DNA of 9,299 nt from Spirochaetaceae bacterium. GTDB taxonomy: Bacteria; Spirochaetota; Spirochaetia; Treponematales; Breznakiellaceae. The translations under genes were made by a program, and so were the position numbers. The notes under the pieces were generated by a model. The model was not told the origin of the DNA. It did no database searches and saw only the letters and a program-made list of their open reading frames with translations. Below are positions 6,386-9,299 of the stretch, one piece after another (the first letter of the stretch is position 1; each line of letters begins with the position of its first letter). The stretch lies in the NCBI GenBank assembly GCA_031280705.1, contig JAITGJ010000244.1, forward strand, positions 1 to 9,299. The letters run 5' to 3'.

Positions 6386-6771
6386 ACATTCTCCATGAAA
6401 GCCGAAGGAAAGTGGATAAGTTCGTCCCGGTTGATGAAAACAACATCAAACCGGACGGTCCTGTTATTATATTTTCGATGCGCATTAAGAAAATACTTAG
6501 CGGTTTCTATGATCCGCCGCTGTTTTCTCGCGTCAATGCCCCGGTCCAGGTTGTCGATGTGGTACGTTGACCAGGCTTTTACCTCAACAAAGACGATGGT
6601 TTCCCCATCCAGAGCGATAATATCCACCTCTCCGGCGGGGGAACGGTAATTCCGGGCAATAATCTCAAACCCCCGCGCCGTAAGCCATGCCGCGGCCCGG
6701 TCTTCACCCGCCTTGCCCGCCGTCTTCCGGGGCGTCAAAGGCGCGGCGCCGTTCCCGCCCTGTTCAGCCAA
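6382..6771 (-). CDS. yraN: YraN/UPF0102 family nuclease-fold protein
   Basis: Family features are G-K-A-G-E-D-R-A-A-A-W-L (19-30), G-E-V-D-I-I-A (47-53) with Asp50, F-V-E-V-K (61-65) with Glu63 and Lys65, and R-F-D-V-V (107-111). The D...ExK pattern is the active-site core of the restriction-endonuclease-like fold, close to Holliday-junction resolvases. The cellular role of the family is not settled. Length (129) is typical. No ATG exists in frame before residue 126, so the start must be non-ATG. The longest choice is TTG at 6771, overlapping the HD-GYP gene end by eight bases; a second TTG at 6738 is also possible. Neither has a strong ribosome binding site. The lysine in F-V-E-V-K is notable because many members have arginine there. 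Confidence 0.9.
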   Translation of the reverse strand: MAEQGGNGAAPLTPRKTAGKAGEDRAAAWLTARGFEIIARNYRSPAGEVDIIALDGETIVFVEVKAWSTYHIDNLDRGIDARKQRRIIETAKYFLNAHRKYNNRTVRFDVVFINRDELIHFPSAFMENV

Positions 6772-7918
6772 CGGGCGCGTCCACGGCCCTTACGATATGG
6801 AGGTTTTTGTTTTGCGCAAGGTCGATAACCGTCCCCAGGGCTGATTTCCGTCCCGCGCCGTCTATGACGATCCGTATTTTGGGCCGGAGCGGCGCGGCCG
6901 GGGCGGTTTCCATAACAACGGCGACCGCGTTATCGTTTAGGGCGACAAAACTCCCGGCGGGGTATACGGCAAGCGCCCGCGCGAGGGCTTTTATGACCGG
7001 GGGGGCATAGCGGCGGCCCATTTCCCGTACCAGGCGGTTCAGGGCGTCCTGCCCCGCAGCCGGCCCGGAAGCGCCGCCCGGAAGCGCCGTGTATGCCTCC
7101 GCCGCCGCGAGGATTTTCGCGCCGTTTTCGATAGTTCCGCCCGCGGCTTTGCCGGGCCATCCCCGGCCGTCTTCCCACTCGTGATGCTGGGAAAGGATCC
7201 GCCCCGCGAGGGGCCAGTTGTATTCCCGCGCGATTTTGAGGGGAAGGGCAAAGTGGGCCTTTAAGGGGGCCTGTTCGTTTTCGCCGTAAGTTCCCCCCAA
7301 AAGGACCGGCGCGGGGAGCGGGCTTCCCGTCCCGTGGAGGAGGGCGGCGTTTACCAGCCCTTCAAGATCGGACGCGGAAAGGCGAAGGACGGCTCCCATA
7401 CGAACGGCGAGTACGGCCATAAACACGGCGCGTCCGGTCTCCGCGTTTTTTCCGGCGGCGGACTGCGCGGCTGTTTCCGCCGCGAGCGCGGCTGTTTCCG
7501 CCGCGAGCGCGGCAAAACGGCTTTTCCCTTCTTCCATCGCCCGGCGAAGCGCGGCGGCGATGCCGCTTATCTCCTGGCTTTGGGGCAGGGTTTTTGCCGC
7601 GAGTTTTGCGTACACCGCCTCAAGGCTCTGCACGATACGGCGATACGGTTCGTTTTCCCGCGCCGCCGCGTTTTGGGCCGCGCCATTGTTGGCGTCGCCA
7701 AGATTGGCGTCGCCAGGATTGTCGAGGACGGAGCGGTCAAGACGGGGCAGTACCATTTCCCCATCGGTTTCCACGGTATAAATGCCCCATGACGTGAGGT
7801 GCTGAATATCCCGCTTGCGTACCGCGATCCCCGCCGGCACCAAAAGATTATCGTCTTCTATATAAACAGGCTTGGTAAAACTGACGCCGGGCCGCAGCGT
7901 ACTGACTTCAATTCTCAC
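6764..7918 (-). CDS. Degenerate HD-GYP domain protein
   Basis: The layout is that of an HD-GYP cyclic-di-GMP phosphodiesterase. An N-terminal segment (V-S-T-L-R-P-G, 5-11) precedes an Ala-rich linker (about 65-160), an HD-type helical domain (about 163-290) and a beta-rich tail (320-380). The catalytic set is incomplete. The H-D-I-G-K position reads H-G-T-G (195-198), so the metal-binding Asp is lost, and the first histidine of the domain is absent. His222 and the block H-H-E-W-E-D-G-R-G-W-P (245-255) remain, with Trp in place of the Tyr of GYP. It is therefore probably inactive and may bind cyclic-di-GMP or the cyclase encoded downstream. The GTG start (7918) has AAGGAAGG upstream and overlaps the FlhB-like stop as GTGA. 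Two tandem repeats lie in the linker. Confidence 0.8.
   Translation of the reverse strand: MRIEVSTLRPGVSFTKPVYIEDDNLLVPAGIAVRKRDIQHLTSWGIYTVETDGEMVLPRLDRSVLDNPGDANLGDANNGAAQNAAARENEPYRRIVQSLEAVYAKLAAKTLPQSQEISGIAAALRRAMEEGKSRFAALAAETAALAAETAAQSAAGKNAETGRAVFMAVLAVRMGAVLRLSASDLEGLVNAALLHGTGSPLPAPVLLGGTYGENEQAPLKAHFALPLKIAREYNWPLAGRILSQHHEWEDGRGWPGKAAGGTIENGAKILAAAEAYTALPGGASGPAAGQDALNRLVREMGRRYAPPVIKALARALAVYPAGSFVALNDNAVAVVMETAPAAPLRPKIRIVIDGAGRKSALGTVIDLAQNKNLHIVRAVDAPVG
7465..7513. repeat. 21-bp tandem repeat, 2.3 copies, inside the HD-GYP linker
   Basis: Two exact copies (7465-7485, 7486-7506) and seven bases of a third encode a repeated A-A-L-A-A-E-T in a helical, alanine-rich linker. The unit is a multiple of three, so copy changes keep the frame. 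Confidence 0.9.
7691..7720. repeat. 15-bp tandem repeat, two copies, in the HD-GYP gene
   Basis: GGCGTCGCCAAGATT (7691-7705) is followed by a copy with one change (7706-7720). On the coding strand it gives the doubled G-D-A-N near residues 69-78, upstream of the alanine-rich linker. Confidence 0.8.
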
Positions 7919-8271
7919 CGTTTTCCTTCCTTAAAAAAGCTCCGTAAGATACCGCCGTTTGCGCTCTTTCCAAAGCTTCTGTTTTGTACCTGGCCCCGCG
8001 CTTCTTCGTTTTTCCAGACAAAGGCGAGGATTTTTGCCACCGCTTCCCAGCACGCGGCGGGTACATAGTCCCCGCTCCGCGCCGGCGCTGCGAGGAGCGC
8101 GGCCAGGGGCGCGTCCTCAACAATGGCGACGCCCGCTTCCCGCGCCGCCGTAACGATCCGTTCCGCGGCTCCGCCCGTACCGGCGGCCAGCACACGGGGG
8201 GCCGGGTCTTCCGCCCGGTACGCAAGGGCCGCCGCGTAACGGTGAACCGTTTCTTCCCGCCGTTTTTTCAC
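7915..8271 (-). CDS. Stand-alone FlhB C-terminal-domain-like protein lacking the NPTH motif
   Basis: This 118-residue protein resembles the cytoplasmic domain of FlhB/YscU export-gate proteins, without the membrane part. Recognisable stretches are Y-A-A-A-L-A-Y (12-18), P-R-V-L-A-A-G (25-31), A-E-R-I-V-T-A-A-R-E-A-G-V-A-I-V-E-D (36-53), P-L-A-A-L-L (55-60), and G-D-Y-V-P with E-A-V-A-K-I-L-A-F-V-W (67-86). In FlhB the Y-A-V-A-L-K-Y stretch follows the self-cleaving N-P-T-H; here that position reads T-V-H-R (8-11), so autocleavage is not expected. Similar short proteins (YlqH type) are known and may adjust flagellar export specificity. The start is GTG at 8271 with only GGGG upstream. The stop overlaps the next gene as GTGA. 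Its upstream neighbour may be a FliK-like partner. Confidence 0.78.
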   Translation of the reverse strand: MKKRREETVHRYAAALAYRAEDPAPRVLAAGTGGAAERIVTAAREAGVAIVEDAPLAALLAAPARSGDYVPAACWEAVAKILAFVWKNEEARGQVQNRSFGKSANGGILRSFFKEGKR

Positions 8272-8296
8272 CGGATACCCCGCGCCATGCCGCGCC

Positions 8297-8318
8297 CCGT
8301 TCCCGCAGCCGGGAACGG
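8297..8318. repeat. Perfect 9-bp hairpin between the Ala/Pro-rich and FlhB-like genes
   Basis: CCGTTCCCG and CGGGAACGG flank a 4-base loop. It lies in the 51-base gap, five bases after the upstream stop and about 25 before the GTG start. No T-run follows on the minus strand, so it is not a standard terminator. It could limit downstream translation or protect the mRNA. Confidence 0.55.
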
Positions 8319-8322
8319 CCCG

Positions 8323-9240
8323 CTACACCGCCACATCAACCGGAGCGGTTTCCGCGTCCAGGGCGTCGGCAAAGGGCGTGTAATCCGCCGCCAGACTGAT
8401 TGCCGCCGCGCCCGGCGCTCCCGCGAAACCGCCTCCCATTTCCGCGCGGAGCGCCCGCTCAAGACGCCGCCGCTCTTTTTCCGGCGGGGGCGGGGAGCGG
8501 AACACCCGCATACTCCGCCACGCCACGCCGCCGGGCCGTTCCAGCACAAAAAGCCATGACCGGCCGGCTTCCCCGCCGTCCGTATTATGCTCCGTGTAAT
8601 GCCGCGCCGCAATGTCCACCGCGAGGCGGCAGGGCGTAACGGCGTCTTCCGTTCTATATAATAACCGGACGGAAACGGTGAATGCAATGTTTTTTGCGGA
8701 AAAATCGAAGGGATACACGACCCACCGCGCGCCGTTCTTTCCGGGAAGCCGGTTCAGAATGGCGAGCGCGCCGTCTGACGGTTCGTCCGGCGCGCCATCC
8801 GGCGCCGCTTCCCGGCGGGCGTATTCGAGCGCGCGGCGAAGCGCTTCCGGTATGCCGCCGGGCAGGGGATCGTTCTTTGAGAACGGCCCGCCGCCGGGAG
8901 GGACGGCTTCGGCAGGGGAGGGGGCCGCTTCCGCGCTCCCGCGGCCGTCTTTTCCGCGCGGGAGCCGGAGGCGGGGATCGATGGCGGCGGCGTACCGCGC
9001 AAGGGCTTCAGCGGTAAGGGACACCCCCTTGGACGCCGAAGCCGCGCGCGCGAGCGCCGCCGCTTCTCCGCCGTTTCGCCGCGTTTCTTTCAGGAAGAGG
9101 GAGCGAAGGCCGCTTTCCAGGGGCAGGGAAAAAAACCGGAAAAATCCGTCAAGACGTGCAACGTCAAGACGTGCAACGTCAAGGCGTGCAACGTCAAGGC
9201 GCCCGGCGGAAATGCCGTGCGGAAGCGGCGCGGGTTCCAT
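8323..9240 (-). CDS. Uncharacterised Ala/Pro-rich protein, possibly FliK/YlqG-like
   Basis: The reading frame gives 305 residues from the ATG at 9240, but it stays open to the window edge at 9299 with no other start there. The ATG has only a weak CGGGA site, so the gene may begin outside the window. Residues 15-31 hold a tandem L-D-V-A-R repeat. About 100-160 is Gly/Pro/Ala-rich and probably disordered. The C-terminal part (about 165-300) looks folded and beta-rich (W-V-V-Y-P-F-D-F, A-F-T-V-S-V-R-L-L-Y-R, S-W-L-F-V-L-E-R). There is no signal peptide or membrane helix. A disordered N-terminus, a compact C-terminal domain and an FlhB-like gene next door recall FliK-type hook-length proteins and the ylqG-ylqH pair of Bacillus. 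I see no diagnostic FliK motif, so that link is a low-confidence inference. Confidence 0.6.
   Translation of the reverse strand: MEPAPLPHGISAGRLDVARLDVARLDVARLDGFFRFFSLPLESGLRSLFLKETRRNGGEAAALARAASASKGVSLTAEALARYAAAIDPRLRLPRGKDGRGSAEAAPSPAEAVPPGGGPFSKNDPLPGGIPEALRRALEYARREAAPDGAPDEPSDGALAILNRLPGKNGARWVVYPFDFSAKNIAFTVSVRLLYRTEDAVTPCRLAVDIAARHYTEHNTDGGEAGRSWLFVLERPGGVAWRSMRVFRSPPPPEKERRRLERALRAEMGGGFAGAPGAAAISLAADYTPFADALDAETAPVDVAV
9148..9201. repeat. 15-bp tandem repeat, 3.6 copies, encoding L-D-V-A-R units
   Basis: GTCAAGACGTGCAAC at 9148-9162 and 9163-9177 is followed by a copy with one change (9178-9192) and a partial fourth (9193-9201). On the minus strand it encodes L-D-V-A-R three times plus L-D. 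Near-identical copies point to recent expansion. Confidence 0.92.
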
Positions 9241-9299
9241 TCCCGTTTTTTGCGCGCTTTCCGTTTTTGCCGGGAGCTCGGAAGGAGCGGTAAGCGTCC

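Noticed and set aside
5788..6570. Plus-strand open frame of 260 codons opposite yraN and the small genes
   Set aside because: It is antisense to yraN, which has clear family motifs, and shows no ribosome binding site or recognisable domain.
8268..8687. Minus-strand 139-codon frame overlapping the 305-residue gene and ending at the FlhB-like start
   Set aside because: Arg-rich shadow frame. The other frame has a folded-looking C-terminal half and overlaps consistent with an operon.
8323..9240. Reading the L-D-V-A-R repeats as a pentapeptide-repeat protein
   Set aside because: Only three copies are present and they lack the A(D/N)LxX pattern repeated over a long stretch.

Overview
The window looks like part of a spirochaete chromosome, most probably a Treponema-like host-associated species. 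The evidence is the combination of a spirochaete-style lipoprotein, a stand-alone FlhB C-terminal-like protein beside YraN, a degenerate HD-GYP protein, and the S-adenosylhomocysteine recycling pair MTAN/LuxS. This placement comes from gene content and recalled family knowledge; no search was run. The right two thirds are very GC-rich, while the first ~950 bases are visibly more AT-rich. No rRNA, tRNA, CRISPR array or transposase is visible.

Left end (1-1310): a lipoprotein gene truncated by the window edge reads leftward and a small XRE-type helix-turn-helix regulator reads rightward. Between them is a ~130-base divergent control region. It holds two copies of an ATGC-N6-GCAT palindrome, a related half-site, and a plausible sigma70 promoter for the lipoprotein. 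This looks like a self-contained regulator/target module.

Middle (1334-4428), all on the minus strand: mtnN, then luxS, then ettA. MTAN and LuxS carry out the two steps that turn S-adenosylhomocysteine into homocysteine, releasing the AI-2 precursor. luxS and ettA overlap by one base (TAATG), so a ribosome-associated ABC-F factor appears translationally coupled to LuxS. The two longer gaps, luxS-mtnN and mtnN-cyclase, hold inverted repeats, a possible terminator, and three 13-bp tandem repeats with competing hairpins.

Right part (4530-9299), all on the minus strand: a tightly packed seven-gene run. In transcription order it contains an unrecognised alanine/proline-rich protein (possibly FliK/YlqG-like), the FlhB C-terminal-like protein, a degenerate HD-GYP protein, YraN, a 69-residue small protein, a CxxC...HxxC protein, and a GAF-GGEEF diguanylate cyclase. 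Five of the six junctions overlap or are separated by one base. The cyclase and the probably inactive HD-GYP protein suggest that cyclic-di-GMP signalling is part of this operon, but no active phosphodiesterase is visible here.

Four short tandem repeats (13, 15, 15 and 21 bp) occur in this part. The three inside genes are multiples of three and keep the frame, which is consistent with replication slippage filtered by selection. The nearest thing to an undescribed system is the lipoprotein/XRE module and the run of small unrecognised proteins around YraN. I see no clear defence system or mobile element.
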